Made by a program: the position numbers and the translations under genes
Assembly (NCBI GenBank): GCA_014529385.2
Contig: CM043946.1
Span: 16,137,077 to 16,201,076, forward strand
Length of the DNA stretch: 64,000 nt
Source: Adiantum capillus-veneris
Lineage: Eukaryota; Streptophyta; Polypodiopsida; Polypodiales; Pteridaceae
Direction of reading: 5' to 3'
Notes under the pieces: generated by a model
What the model was told of the DNA's origin: nothing
Database searches by the model: none
What the model saw: the letters and a program-made list of their open reading frames with translations, nothing else
In this document: positions 10,566-21,294 of the stretch, in pieces
Numbering within the stretch: the stretch's first letter is position 1
Layout of the letters: every line of letters starts with the position of its first letter

Positions 10566-10775
10566 TGACGGGAGCAAAGCGAACCCCGAACCCCGACAGC
10601 CTCTAAAACACCGGGGACCGAATGATGCGCCTCGAGCCTGTCATGATAAAGCAAGCAGAGGGCACCACCTAGCTTCAGCGGCTAGGACGCAAACAACACA
10701 CCACCATAACAAAGTTTTCATCCAAGAGAGATGGATGCTTGGGAGTAATGATGAAAAGGAAAGGGAATGAGATCA

Positions 10776-10832
<57 letters not shown>

Positions 10833-12141
10833 GGGAGGGGGTATAGCGGCGTAGTACTTAGGCATCACAAAAGGATGGCGAATCCGCACACCCTTCACAC
10901 ATACACAAGCTCACTCCAAAACACAAGACTAGGTGGCGATTCCGCACACCTCACATGGGCAAAACATTGCAAGAAAACATACTCACAAAACCTCAAGCTT
11001 TATTTAGAGAATTAGGCGATGAAATGGGGAGCATAGGGTAGGGGAATGAGAAGGGAGAGAGTGGTAGAGCACATGACGGATAGGTGGGAGTTGATGGCGA
11101 AGACTCGCACGAGGATTATGGCCATCATCCTTCATTTAGTTGCCCTTCATCTTCCATAGCCAAGGGTGTAGAGGTCATGCTCAAGACAAGCATGGTGATT
11201 GCGGTGATGGTGATGGTGTGGATGTGTGTGTGTGCACTAGGCACACACAGTGCATAGTGTGTTCTTTGGTGATGTTGTGTGTGTATTTAGTGTGATGGTG
11301 ACCCCTCTTTATATAGGGAAGGAGGGGGGAGAAATTCTAGAATTTAAAAATGAAGAAATCATTATCTACATAGGCCATGTGACTGTGGGCCCCACTTGTT
11401 TGGCTGTGTGTATATGTGCCAGAACAGCAGCCTCATGAGAGAGAGACTAAGAGAGAGAGAGAGATGGGTGAATGGAAAATGAGAGGTGACATGGAGAATA
11501 AAGTAATTACAAGAGGGGAGTGTGTTCATAGGTGAATCTGTGTGCAGATGTGTGTGAACACAAGAAAAATCAGGTAACCACTGGGTGGGGATGGGTCTGT
11601 GGGCACCTTTTTCAGTGAAACTGAGTGTGTGTGAGTGTGGGGGAGGTTATTTAGCTACAAGACAAGAGACATGGCGCCCTTTAGAGAGAGAGGGGGGTAT
11701 TTGGGTCATGGGATATGATAGGAGAGAGAAAGGGGGGATGGGGTATACTATTTTTGGAAGATAGCATAAGTTGCATGTGAGTTAGGGTGCATTATTGGTG
11801 AGTTAGAATGCATTATTGGTGAGAGGTGGGGTAGCTTGAGGGGAGAGAGAAAGGAGAAAGGACAAGGGGAAGAGAGAGGGGGTTGACCTTTTGAGTGGAG
11901 GAGAGGAAAAGGGACACACGATGGGGCAACAATGAAGAAAAAGGAGGCAAGGTGGGGATGGGCTGCCCCGTAGGCATGAGGTGGCCTATTTTACCTTTCT
12001 CATATATTTACATAATCATACTTTATTTTTTTCTTACTTTTTCCAATGCCTTTTATCACTCCCTCCCTAAGAGGGGGTTTTCATGGGGTGGGGACGAGAG
12101 AAGAGGGGTATGGGAGCTTGGCTTGTGAAAAGCCCCCATCA
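10566..12141 (-). repeat. 5' LTR of the TR-GAG-like element
   Basis: A 1,576 bp copy of 5116-6647. It is longer mainly because a GA microsatellite (10779-10829) has expanded relative to the other LTR. On the minus strand a TATATAAA box lies at 11308-11315, a plausible start of transcription into the small ORFs. The sequence after its CA end on the minus strand (TTTGGTGCCCCCACGG) sits at the primer-site position but I could not assign a tRNA. Confidence 0.88.
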
Positions 12142-13338
12142 GCATAAGAGTCAAGGGCAGCTGAGCCACTAAATGAGCAAGCGTCAGACCCAAGCTTGAT
12201 GTCTTAATATTTTTTTGTGGTCTATGAGTCTAGATATTTAGATTATAGCTCAAGCTGGAAGAGTTGAGCATATTGTAAAATGGGGTTGCTCATGCTGGAT
12301 AGGTGAGCATAAGAGTCGAAGTCTACTATTTTAAATGGTGTAGTGGCAGAGTAGTCCAGAAAACACTCACGCACATGAACACAGTGAGGAGAGTGGAAAA
12401 AACCTCGTCGACAAAAACCCTTCTTGTGAGTAACGGCAGCTCTTGAAGTCAAATATATTTTTGCTTCTCTAGCTACGTTCACTCCTGGAAGCACCCATTC
12501 AAACTCCTCTCGCACCGCATATTGCTTCCCATGCATCTATCTGTGCAAGCATATATAATGTCCCATCATTGGACATTTACATTTGACATGATTTGTGTTC
12601 CACCCATGCACTTACACAAAAAATTGACGATGATGAAGCGGTAATAGGTTTCATAAGCATTTTCTCAATAACAACGACTCTGACTTCAAGCTACTAACAC
12701 TTATCCAATGTATATCCAATCAATAATAGTAGCCATACGGCCATAAGTACTTTAACTCAACAAAACTCGGTAACATCAATACATAAGTACATATAGCTTG
12801 ACATTTAATTGTGACTAAAGGCATTTTTTTCCACTGGGTTTTTCCCTTTAGTCTTATCCAGGTATCCAAGACCTTCATTTTGTAATATAGGCCACATTTT
12901 ATTTTTACTATTTTATTTTTCTTATTAAAACACAGAAAAGCAGACCAACGACATCCCCAAACAACTACATGCTCATCAACTAGAAGATCAAAGGGGAACG
13001 GCCCAGAATTTTTTTTAAAAAAAGGCTTCAAGATTTCAGGTACACATGCAGGATGACACTCAAAGAACAAGCAATACAGAGCTGCCACGGTAAAGACTTG
13101 CTGCAACAACAAACCTCACTCAACCTATTCATGCTACAACAACCAATCGGAGGGGGAGAGCTATGGCTAAAACTACACTACATGTACAAGAAAAAGGTAC
13201 CTCTACAACATACAAAGCATCTGGTAGAAGCAACTGCAACAACAAAAGATTCAACCAACACCAAAACATGAATCACTCGTCAAGGCCACTGCAGACATAG
13301 GGTCTTGTCAAGGACGACAAGACTTCAGAGGGGGAGAG
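12142..13338 (+). other. 3' internal part of the LARD-like element, with polypurine tract
   Basis: No coding signature is recognised; minus-strand frames at 12243-12536 and 12720-13112 look like chance. It ends in the purine-rich CAGAGGGGGAGAG (13326-13338) directly before the 3' LTR, which is the element's polypurine tract. Confidence 0.6.
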
Positions 13339-14379
13339 TGTTGAAAGGTCAACCTTTCAACATCGCTTCCACAAAGATTCCATAAAGATTCCAAATAAAG
13401 ATGCTGATGAAGTGATGAAGACGAAGATGGATGATGTAATGTGAAGATACAAGCTCATGGACATCATCGAATATCCCCTTATTATTATTTTGAGCCATTG
13501 CGACCACTTTTGTAATGTTTACGGGAACTTTATATTTTAAGTCGGCAATTGTATTTTGGCCACAGATGCTTGTTGGATGAGCAAAGCCAGCTCACGGTGT
13601 TGTAATTAAGCTCTATAAAAGCCTAGGGACAAATAAGTTCATTTTGATCGGACATTAGGTTTTCTAAGGCTTAGTATATAAGCAAAAACCTAAAGCTTTG
13701 TAAAGAGACTTCTAATAATCTGATCTTTTGTGTTGTTGGGAGACTGCGAGAGAGTGAGAGAGTGTGTGTGTGCTACAGGAGCTACGGTGGTCGGAATCGC
13801 AAACGGAGAGCAGTACTGTGTTGCCCATGAGGAGAGCTACGCGTCGATGCTTACATCACACACATTCGTCTGTGTTTTTACAGATTCACCCGCAAGCTAC
13901 TTTTGGAGTTTCAGTGAGTAACTGTTGTCCGTTTTTGCATTTCAGCATATCCACGCGATCAAAGCGAGTAGAGCTACACATTAGGCACTTTAGTTTTCAG
14001 AAACGTCGACCTGCAAAAACCGGCAAGACATCCTACGCGTTTTTTGCACGGAGGGTATTGGGCAGGTTTTTTTGGTCACGGACCTTAGGGAGAGTGGCCT
14101 ATTGGTGTTGATAGGATATCCCTCAAGTTTCGTAACGTTTCGAGAATGTCTAATGGGCTTTTGGCTTGCGGTAGCATCATAGGAGACTCTCACATTCACA
14201 GAACCGATGGCATGTAGATTTGATATCTCTCTAGGAAGTAGTCATTAGTCGGTCGAGTAGAGGTTGACACTCTTTGCTTGCTTCCACGCGCCTGCGGGTC
14301 GAGCTTCGTCCTCAGTTGACATTATACGTTAGGTGAGTTCTCGCTATGCTGACGTCCGTCACGGCGTATCTGTCCAATA
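13339..14379 (+). repeat. 3' LTR of the LARD-like element (complete)
   Basis: About 1,041 bp. The first 24 bases form a terminal hairpin: TGTTGAAAGGT, two bases, then its reverse complement (13339-13362). A TATAAAA box lies at 13614-13620. The palindrome half-site recurs at 14026-14040. The last 620 bp match 1-620 at about 95%. Confidence 0.88.
13614..13620 (+). promoter_or_regulatory. TATA box in the LARD LTR
   Basis: TATAAAA follows CTC, about 275 bp into the LTR, and is the best core-promoter candidate of the element. Confidence 0.5.
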
Positions 14380-15260
14380 GCCAGTTGTGCAGATAGTTGT
14401 GCAGCAGGGTATGTCATTTGTGGATACGATGATGGATATGGATGGCTTGAGTGCTGAGGATTCAGTCGTGATTCAGTCATTCATGGATATGATTAGGCCA
14501 GAGGCTGATATATGTGAGTTAGAGCTAGGCATTTCTCTTACCAATAGGGTTTAGGACAGACAGATGCTCTTGGTGCCCATGTGACATGCGATGGATACGA
14601 TGATGGATTCCAGGGATCGGAGTTCGGGTGTCAGGGTGATTTCCATGAGTGGAGTTCTAAGCCAAATTTGACTGAGATGGTCAAATTGGCAGATATTGCT
14701 AGGATCGCATCAGTATTCGGGAGTCTCATGTATGAGATACTCATCTCGAGACCCGAGATTGCATTTGCAGTAGGTGCATTTGCAGTGGGAGCAGTTAGTC
14801 ATGCAGTGACTGACGTTGGCCTTGAGCATAGGGGTACTTTGCAGCGTATGGTGAGATACCTGCAGGATGTGTGCAGCTTTGGTGAGGAGTATGGTGTTGA
14901 TCTCTCTATACTTCCTCTACAATTAGAGATGGATGCACACAGATTCAGTGAGCCAGTGGGCGTTGGCTGAGGTCATACTTGTGATGGCCTTGTATAGGTT
15001 TTGTACGGTTTTTGTTTTTCTCTCACGGCCACATTGGCCTTTACGTGGGAGGTTGTTGGGGTAAAGCCCCATGTGGCCGGTTAGGCCACGTGCCCAGGCC
15101 ACGTGCCCGCCCACTATACTTATTCATTATGTACATAATAGAAGAAGGGGGATCACATGTAGAGAGTGAGTTTCAGCCCCTATAAACACAAGGTCTCCTC
15201 TTCTCCTCTCTTCTCCATCGCTGCACACACACTCACACACGCTCTCGCTCCCGCACTTCA
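14380..15260 (+). mobile_element. Short copia-derived element, right half
   Basis: The LARD interrupts this element, so its left LTR is outside the window. A plus-strand frame near 14680-14970 is a degenerate C-terminal piece of a copia RT region: FGSLMYEILISRPEIAFAVG matches the family's VGSLMYAM.RPDIAYAVG block. A purine tract (ACGTGGGAGGT, 15043-15053) and a TG-starting LTR (15054-15260) follow. The second copy of this family type is 54093-56441, which retains the same RT piece and a closely similar PPT/LTR start (TGTTGGGGTA). The element is inserted in chromovirus A at its RT catalytic motif. Confidence 0.75.
15054..15260 (+). repeat. 3' LTR of the short copia-derived element
   Basis: A 207 bp segment starting TGTTGGGGTAAAG and ending CACTTCA, directly followed by chromovirus RT sequence. 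A TATAAA box lies at 15181-15186. It contains repeated GGCCACGTG words. Confidence 0.7.
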
Positions 15261-15262
15261 TG

Positions 15263-16160
15263 GTTTACCTTGATGACATTCTCAGTTACAGTAAGATTGA
15301 AGATGAACACATAGAACACTTACGATTAGTGTTCGAACAGCTACGAGCTCACATGTTGTATGCTAAGCAAAGCAAGTGCAATTTCTTTAAAACAGAGATA
15401 CATTACCTCATTCATGTGATCTCTTATTCTAGCATCAAAATGGACACTGACAAGGTCGCTGCCATTCTTCGATGGCCACATCCCAACACGGTTGAGGAGC
15501 TTCAAATATTCTTAGGCATGGTTGGATTTTATTGACAATATATCCGTGATTATGCCAAAATCGTTGTTCCTATGACGTATCAACTTAAAGCAAAAGGTAA
15601 GACCTTTTCTTGGGAAGAAGCCCAAAAATGCAGTTTCGAACAGCTCAAGGTAGCTATAGCGACTGCTCCCATCCTAGCAATCGTTGACCCACTTAAGCTG
15701 TTTGTGGTAGAGACTGATGCTAGTGATAACGCAATTGGTGCGGTACTTCTCCAAGAGGGAAGACCTATAGCCTTTGAAAGTAGAAAGTTAGATAGAGCTC
15801 AACATAATTATTATGTCTATGAGAAAGAGATCTATGCCATAATTCACGCTTGAGGAAAGTGGTGACACTATTTATATGGTGCCGAGTTTGAAGTAGTTTT
15901 TGACCATGAGAGTATCAAATGGTTTACTACTCAAATGGACTTGAAGGGCTGTACAGCTAGATGTGCAAAAATCCTTCAAGATTATGATTGTAAGCTACGA
16001 TATTGCAAGGGGCAATATAATGTAGTAGTGGATGCACTAAACCAGATGCCTCAGAGTAATTCACTTGCTTTCACGGAATTAAAGAGTGGATTTTTGGAGT
16101 CATTATGTGGCAAGTGTGCACAAGATCAATCACATGCTAAAGTGTGGAGTGCAATTTAAA
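15263..16160 (+). pseudogene. pol: Chromovirus A RT (from catalytic motif) and RNase H region
   Basis: VYLDDILSYS is the [YF]xDD catalytic motif of reverse transcriptase, directly after the nested LTR. It is followed by the thumb region (KCNFFKTEIHYL, LRWPHPNTVEELQIFLGM), then RNase H (VVETDASDNAIGAVLLQEGR, KEIYAIIHA) and FDHESIKWFTTQMDLKG. These are standard gypsy blocks. It is a fossil pol fragment. Confidence 0.85.
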
Positions 16161-16292
16161 AAAGGGATCCCTCACACTCACATGTCTCTGTACAGCCAGA
16201 TCAACATGTCTCTGCACGCGTAGACAAAAACTCCAACACACAAAGCTCCACCCCTACTCAGAAAGAGCTTAAGCGATGGAAGAATTTTTTTA

Positions 16293-17180
16293 TTGATGAT
16301 GGCTACTTGCTCCACAAGGGTGGAGTCTGTGTGCCAAAGGACTCAGACACTAGGCGCAAAATCTTATTTGAGTGTCATGATAGTCCAAGTGCTGGTCATC
16401 CAAATATTCGTAAGACGTATGTCTTACTTCGATGGCAATTTAATTGTCCGGGCTTACATCATGATGTTCAAGAGTATGTACTAAACTGCCAACAATTCTA
16501 AGTACATAAGGCAGAGCGCCTCAAGGTAGGTGGCCTTTTACATCCTTTAGAGATTCCACAAGGTAAGTGCGAGAGTATCTCTATGGATTTTAGTAAACTA
16601 CCTACTACAAATCGTGGCCATGATGCAATATGGGTAATTGTAGACCGTCTCACAAAGATGGGTCGATTCATTCCCACTAAGACTACGGTTAAGAAATCGA
16701 AATTAGCAGGCTATTTGTAGAGCATATATATAGACTCTACGATCTTCCAGCTAGTCTCATTAGTGATAGAGATCGAAAGTTCGATAATCACTTCTGGAGA
16801 GCTATGTTTCAAAAGTTGGAAACTAAAATTAATCTAAGTACGGATGATCATCCAAAAACAGATGGTCAAACCGAAAGAGTTAATCAAGTGCTAGAGGATA
16901 TACTACGAGCGTACGGTAGCAAGAAGTAAACCAATTGGAAAGACTACTTACCTATATTGGAATTTGCTTATATAGTTCAAAGCATGTGATTACAAGGTTT
17001 AGTCCATTTATGCTTTTATATGGATTTCAACCTAGATCACCCATTACGGTGGGGTTGGTTAAGGAGAAGATACAACAAGTGAAGGACTTTGTCCAAGACC
17101 ATTTTGACATGCTTCAAGTTACTCGATAGAACGTTAAGCAAGCCCAAGATCGATATAAGAAGTACGCAGATGAGCATCAT
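16293..17180 (+). pseudogene. pol: Chromovirus A integrase region
   Basis: The HHCC zinc-binding region is recognisable (ECHDSPSAGHPNIRKTY and the downstream Cys pair). It is followed by the core (WVIVDRLTKMGRFIPTKT) and the post-core block (FSPFMLLYGFQPRSP). It ends at the solo-LTR insertion. Fossil. Confidence 0.82.
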
Positions 17181-17185
17181 CGTCT

Positions 17186-19787
17186 TGCTACTGATAGCCG
17201 TTTTTCAGCTTTCCATAATAACCATAGTAAGCTACCTCACCCTATCAAATTACTCAAACACTGTGGCTATGCCTACCATTTCACTGTACATAGGCGTGTG
17301 TGAGTTACGGGACTTTTCCCATATCTTCTTTAAAATCCTCAATTAGCTAGTCACTGGGCTAGTTGAGCCAAAAAAAATAATAAAAATAAAAAATATAAGT
17401 ATATTATGGCCCATTTGTGTGTAAATATTTTATTGTATATAGGACCTAAATAAAATTATTTTTCATAATTATTTTGGTATTTATTTAAATATTTATACTT
17501 AGGTGTGTGTTATTTATGCTATGTACATTGACTCATCATTACCATATTTTTTCTTACCATTTTGCATACTCTTTATTCCATATAGAAATAATTTCATGCA
17601 AGCTTCTCTTATTTTTGGTGTAACTCCATCCCAATAAAAATCCAAAAAAACTAGTTTTATTTATGTGTATATTTTTTCACCATTGTCATTTTTTCCTTCC
17701 TACATCTATTCTCTATTACTCTCATAAATTAGACCACAAAAAATATTCATCTTTTTATGGTAGACTTATAATGAGAGAGATTTATTTTGACCCCTTTATA
17801 TTTTTTCCACCTATATTATTTATATTTGACATGTACATATTTTTTTAGACCCCTCAATATTTGATTTTCTTAGTTGTACTATTCACACATATCATGATCT
17901 CAATAATATCTTCAATTATAGACCTACCAAATAAGGTCAAGGGTATGTGGCATGCATGCATGCACCATGGGGAGGTCACTCTTGGAGGTATTCAAAAGAA
18001 TCATCCAAAGAAGGACCTCACAAGGACTTTGTGCAGTGGAAAAAACAGTCGGTTTTGCTGAATTTTTAAAGGTCACATGCTCCCCGAATTTGAAAAGGTG
18101 ATACAAACAAAAGTTGTAGCTCGTGAGCTGAAATTTCACCTCAAAATTTTTCATATTTTTTTGAGCTACAAGCTGTTAGCTATGATTTTATTGGTGGACC
18201 CTAGTTTGCCCATGCTATGCAGCCACACTCCCTCTTCCACTTTATCATTTTCCTCTTTCACACACACTCCTCCCTCTCCTTCCCACTCCCAAACCTGCAA
18301 CTCCCATGTCCTAATTCACCCTTTTCACCATTGCCACATCTCTCACACCTCCATAGCTTTCATCCTCCATTTCTACACCCTATGTGTCCCCCTTTCTCTC
18401 TACATATATGTCCATATTACCATACTCTCTTCAGCTTTGTAAAGAACTTCAAAAAATCAGCAAAAATCCAAGGATAACCTCTGCAAATGAAGGCTTTTAT
18501 CATGAATTTTCCAAGGTTTGAAGATAATGTAGCTTCATCGACACGTGCTACTTCGCCATGCTGATTGCTTCTTCTTCCGGTGCTGTAAAGAGGTGAATGT
18601 CAACTTCTCCAAAGCTTCAACCTCTCTTTACAAGCTCATCGCTTCTCTAACTTTTCTCATCATATATCTCACCATTTGGTGAATGATTTTGTAAATATTT
18701 TTTAGTGATAATTACTAACTACTAACCACTAACCTTATTGTAAAATGCACCCTCTACTAGAGTAGGCACTCCCAAATTATTCACTCAATCCTCTCTCCTT
18801 TCATCCTCAATAATTCTCTTCCCTTGAGCCCACATCCATGTGACTCAAAGGACAAGAGAGACCCACCCTCATTAAAAAAAATACAAATATGCATAATCTT
18901 TTTTTCCTTCAAATAAACTTGATTAGGCCTAATCCTAATCGAAGCTTCTAAAACCTATAAATAGAGCCCTTCTCTCCCTTGTAAATCATCACATGATCAC
19001 ACTACACCACACCATTCTCAACACATAACACACCACTCTTCAAGCCTAGTTGTGTAGAGTGTGTGCATCGTGAGTGCTCTATTCTATCATTACACAGAGG
19101 TGCATGGAGAAGCTTGAAGTTAGTTATGCCATCTAGAGGAGTGGAGTGTATGCCATACTCTTCACCACACTTGTAGCCTACTCTTGTGCATAAATAAGAT
19201 TTATAGTTTTGGGTGCAATTGTATGCTGCAACTATGACTCCTCTCTCCAAATTGACTTGATAAGTTGGCTAATCAGGTGGTTGAAGGTATATTGTCCTTG
19301 AAGTTTGTTGTGCCATTTCATGCTTGGTGGTTTGAGGGCTTGTTGAATTGTTTGCCTAAAAGGTCAATTGTAAGAGGGTGCTCGGTGAGAGGGCTCCCGT
19401 GACCCTAAGACAATTTGTGTATTGGCAACAAGGTCAAGTTTTGTGTTGTCTCTCTATTTCTCATCAAGCTTTGTGTGCATCTAGTCTTTAAGGCTAAGAC
19501 TGAGTTGCTCAAGTTGATTTGTGCTCTTTACCTCTCTCTGGCGTGGTGAATGTTTGTGTTTGGTGTGTGTGGCTATCTTGCATTCACCTCTCTTTGTGCG
19601 TTTGAGTACAAGGAGATATCACGTGCGTCCTAGTTCGCATCTACAACTAGGTGGTGCCCCTTTTCTTGTCTGGTTTTTGGCTGTGGGTTGTTGTTGTCTC
19701 TGATTGTGCTTGCCCCAGCCCCAATTGAGCAGCACGGGAGCCTCGAAGGGTGTTTAGAGGCCGCTCTTCTGCTTGCCCGCCCCGGAC
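17186..19787. repeat. Probable solo LTR inserted in chromovirus A
   Basis: The coding homology of chromovirus A stops near 17185 and resumes near 19788, so about 2.6 kb is inserted. It starts TGCTACTG and has a TATAAATAG box at 18956-18964. A block at 18115-18207 resembles 28309-28402 of the other solo LTR (GTAGCT..TGAGCTGAA then an AT run). Flanking CGTCT and CGCCT could be a decayed 5-bp duplication; the right end is not canonical CA, so the borders are approximate. No coding frame of note is seen. Confidence 0.6.
18956..18964 (+). promoter_or_regulatory. TATA box in the solo LTR
   Basis: TATAAATAG precedes a C/T-rich stretch, as in plant LTR core promoters. This suggests plus orientation for the LTR. 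Confidence 0.45.
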
Positions 19788-20255
19788 CGCCTCACTACTT
19801 TCAAAGAAGGAGACAAGGTTTTCCTCAAAGTTCCGGAGCATTCAGAAAGTTTGAAGACGGGAAAAGTTGCTAAACTTTCACCAGGCTATTGTGGACCATT
19901 TACCATTGTCAAACATATAGGTCAAGTAGCCTATAAGCTAGCTGTTCCAGAGCACTCACAAGTTCATCCTATTTTTTATGTTAGCCGTTTACGAAAACAA
20001 CTAGGACAGAATGATTATGTCATTGACAACGGTGTGTTAGTTGACCTTAGCGAACCACCAAGTATCCCTCATGAACCCGAAAAGATTTTGGATTCTCATG
20101 AGCTTTGCACCAGACATCATGTGAGACAACAGGTGTTGATAAAATGGCTAGATAGACCTGAAGAAGGTTCTACATGGGAGAATGTCTCCGCACTTAAGAA
20201 ACTTTTTCCTATGTTCGTTTTTGATGATATCCCCTGTCCTGGTCCTCTCATAGGT
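19788..20255 (+). pseudogene. pol: Chromovirus A integrase C-terminus and chromodomain
   Basis: FKEGDKVFLKVPEH, LSPGYCGPFTIVKHIGQVAYKL and VHPIFYVSRLRK are the integrase C-terminal blocks of gypsy elements. The chromodomain follows: VLIKWLDRPEEGSTWEN is the Trp- and Glu-bearing core that binds histone tails in chromoviruses. Fossil. Confidence 0.85.
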
Positions 20256-20259
20256 GCCC

Positions 20260-21294
20260 TTTGTATATTGTTCATCATGTCATTCATTCTTTTTAGCATA
20301 TCTTCTATGGCCGAGAGTGGTGTCGCAGCAGCCGTTTCCACTCGTGCTGGCTTTGTGGATGCAGTCTTCTCGCTTTGGTTATCCTTATGGACATCCTCTT
20401 CATTGAAGATCTCACAATTGTCTCCTAGGTCGATAGCATCATATACACTTTTTACTATAGAGTATAGCATGAAGTTCTTTGTTTAGCAGTCCCTCTAGAA
20501 ACAATGAGACAAGTCGCTCCTCTGCAGGTATCTGTTAACCCTCACGGCTCACGGACACCCTATTGTCCGTGAGCCGTGAGGGTTAACAGTATCTCCATCT
20601 CTGGGAATTTGGCAATGTTTTGTTTCATTTGAGTTGCACAATCCCTAACATATTCACCATGTTTCTGTTTAAAGTTGTAGGTTTGAGCTACCGTATTATG
20701 TTTAATCCCTATTTTAGAACAAGCAGCTACAAATCCTTGAGCTAATGTATTCAAATCTATGATCGACCTTGGTGGAATATTTTGGAACCATGTCAAAGCT
20801 TTTCCTTCTAATGTCATTCCGAACCCCTCAAATTGAGTATGGAAATCGAATATACACTCTGGTCTTAGCCCTTGCTTGAAGCTTGCTAAGTGGTCATATG
20901 GATCTCCGGATCCACTGTATTTTCTGACCCATTTTTGAAAATCAGCTGGTCTGACACGTCTATTTGGTTCAACTCCAGGTCTTCTGGGAGTTGGTCCTGT
21001 TCCGAGTCCTTCAAACTAGTCTGTCGGAAATAGTGACTCATGTAGCCCTGGGCTGGCCTTAGTGTCACCCATTTTTCTATGTGATGAGGTGGTTTCTGGT
21101 TTCTTCACATTACTCTCATATGATCTTTCAGGATGTTCGTCTCTTGGGGTGGTTTCTGGTCCTTGATCCAATATCCAATCCCGTATGGAATACCCCTGGT
21201 ATTTGGTTTGTTCTACCTCCTCAGGAGTCATCATAACAAAGTTGTTGTTTATAACAATCCATAAACAAGTAAGTTGGTAGATCCGCAGATTCAT
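20260..21294 (-). pseudogene. gag: Tat-like gag region
   Basis: A minus-strand frame at 20560-20817 carries LEGKALTWFQNIPPRSI, FVAACSKIGIKHNTV and FKQKHGEYVRDC, the classical plant gypsy gag core. Neighbouring frames on either side fit flanking gag sequence (GYSIRDWILDQGPE upstream; AIEDMLKRMNDMM downstream). It is a fossil with several breaks, and a short foldback (20532-20589) lies at the edge of the core. Confidence 0.75.
20532..20589. repeat. Perfect 26-bp inverted repeat hairpin, 6-nt loop
   Basis: CTGTTAACCCTCACGG... (20532-20557) is followed by CCCTAT and then its exact reverse complement (20564-20589). TAT flanks it on both sides. It is a perfect 58-bp hairpin inside a decayed gag, so it is younger than its host or was duplicated locally. 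It resembles a minimal foldback element. Confidence 0.9.

Larger units (their letters stand above)
5116..12141 (-). mobile_element. Pol-less GAG-bearing LTR element (TR-GAG-like), nested in the LARD
   Basis: Near-identical repeats 5116-6647 and 10566-12141 flank a 3.9 kb interior. Both start TGACGGGAG and end CCCCCATCA. A GCAT direct repeat (5112-5115 and 12142-12145) is a 4-bp target duplication. Coding runs on the minus strand: small ORFs, gag, then an ORF with a membrane span. A purine tract directly abuts the 5116-6647 copy, making that the 3' LTR. No protease, RT, RNase H or integrase is present, matching the TR-GAG class known in plants (LTR elements with gag but no pol). LTR divergence is about 1-2% apart from microsatellite length, so it is a young insertion. 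The gag region has only one or two breaks. Confidence 0.88.
1..14379 (+). mobile_element. LARD-like LTR element (outer element), start outside window
   Basis: The sequence at 1-620 matches 13760-14379, and the second copy extends left to a TG start at 13339 preceded by a purine-rich tract. These are the two LTRs of one plus-strand element whose first 420 or so bases lie before the window. A primer-binding-type site follows the left LTR at 622. The interior, ignoring a later insertion at 5116-12141, has no recognisable gag, protease, RT or integrase, which fits a large retrotransposon derivative. By eye the LTRs differ at roughly 30 of 620 positions, so it is clearly older than its insertion. 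It sits inside a short copia-derived element that resumes at 14380. Confidence 0.85.
15261..20255 (+). mobile_element. Chromovirus A (Ty3/gypsy), 3' part of pol, broken
   Basis: Starting at the RT catalytic motif, the order is RT, RNase H, integrase, chromodomain, the Ty3/gypsy chromovirus order. An LTR-like insertion (17186-19787) splits the integrase C-terminal region. The left part lies beyond the window because of the nested insertions. The copy is heavily broken, with roughly eight or more breaks. It is related to chromovirus B at 24852-29905. On the right it abuts a Tat-like element in opposite orientation, and no 3' LTR of its own is seen. Confidence 0.85.

Noticed and set aside
12243-13112. 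Minus-strand frames of 97 and 130 codons in the LARD
   Set aside because: No motif, and they run against the element orientation next to its polypurine tract; probably chance.
20532-20589. Hairpin as a transcription terminator
   Set aside because: A perfect 26-bp stem in a decayed plant gag with no U-tract; a bacterial-type terminator is not meaningful here.
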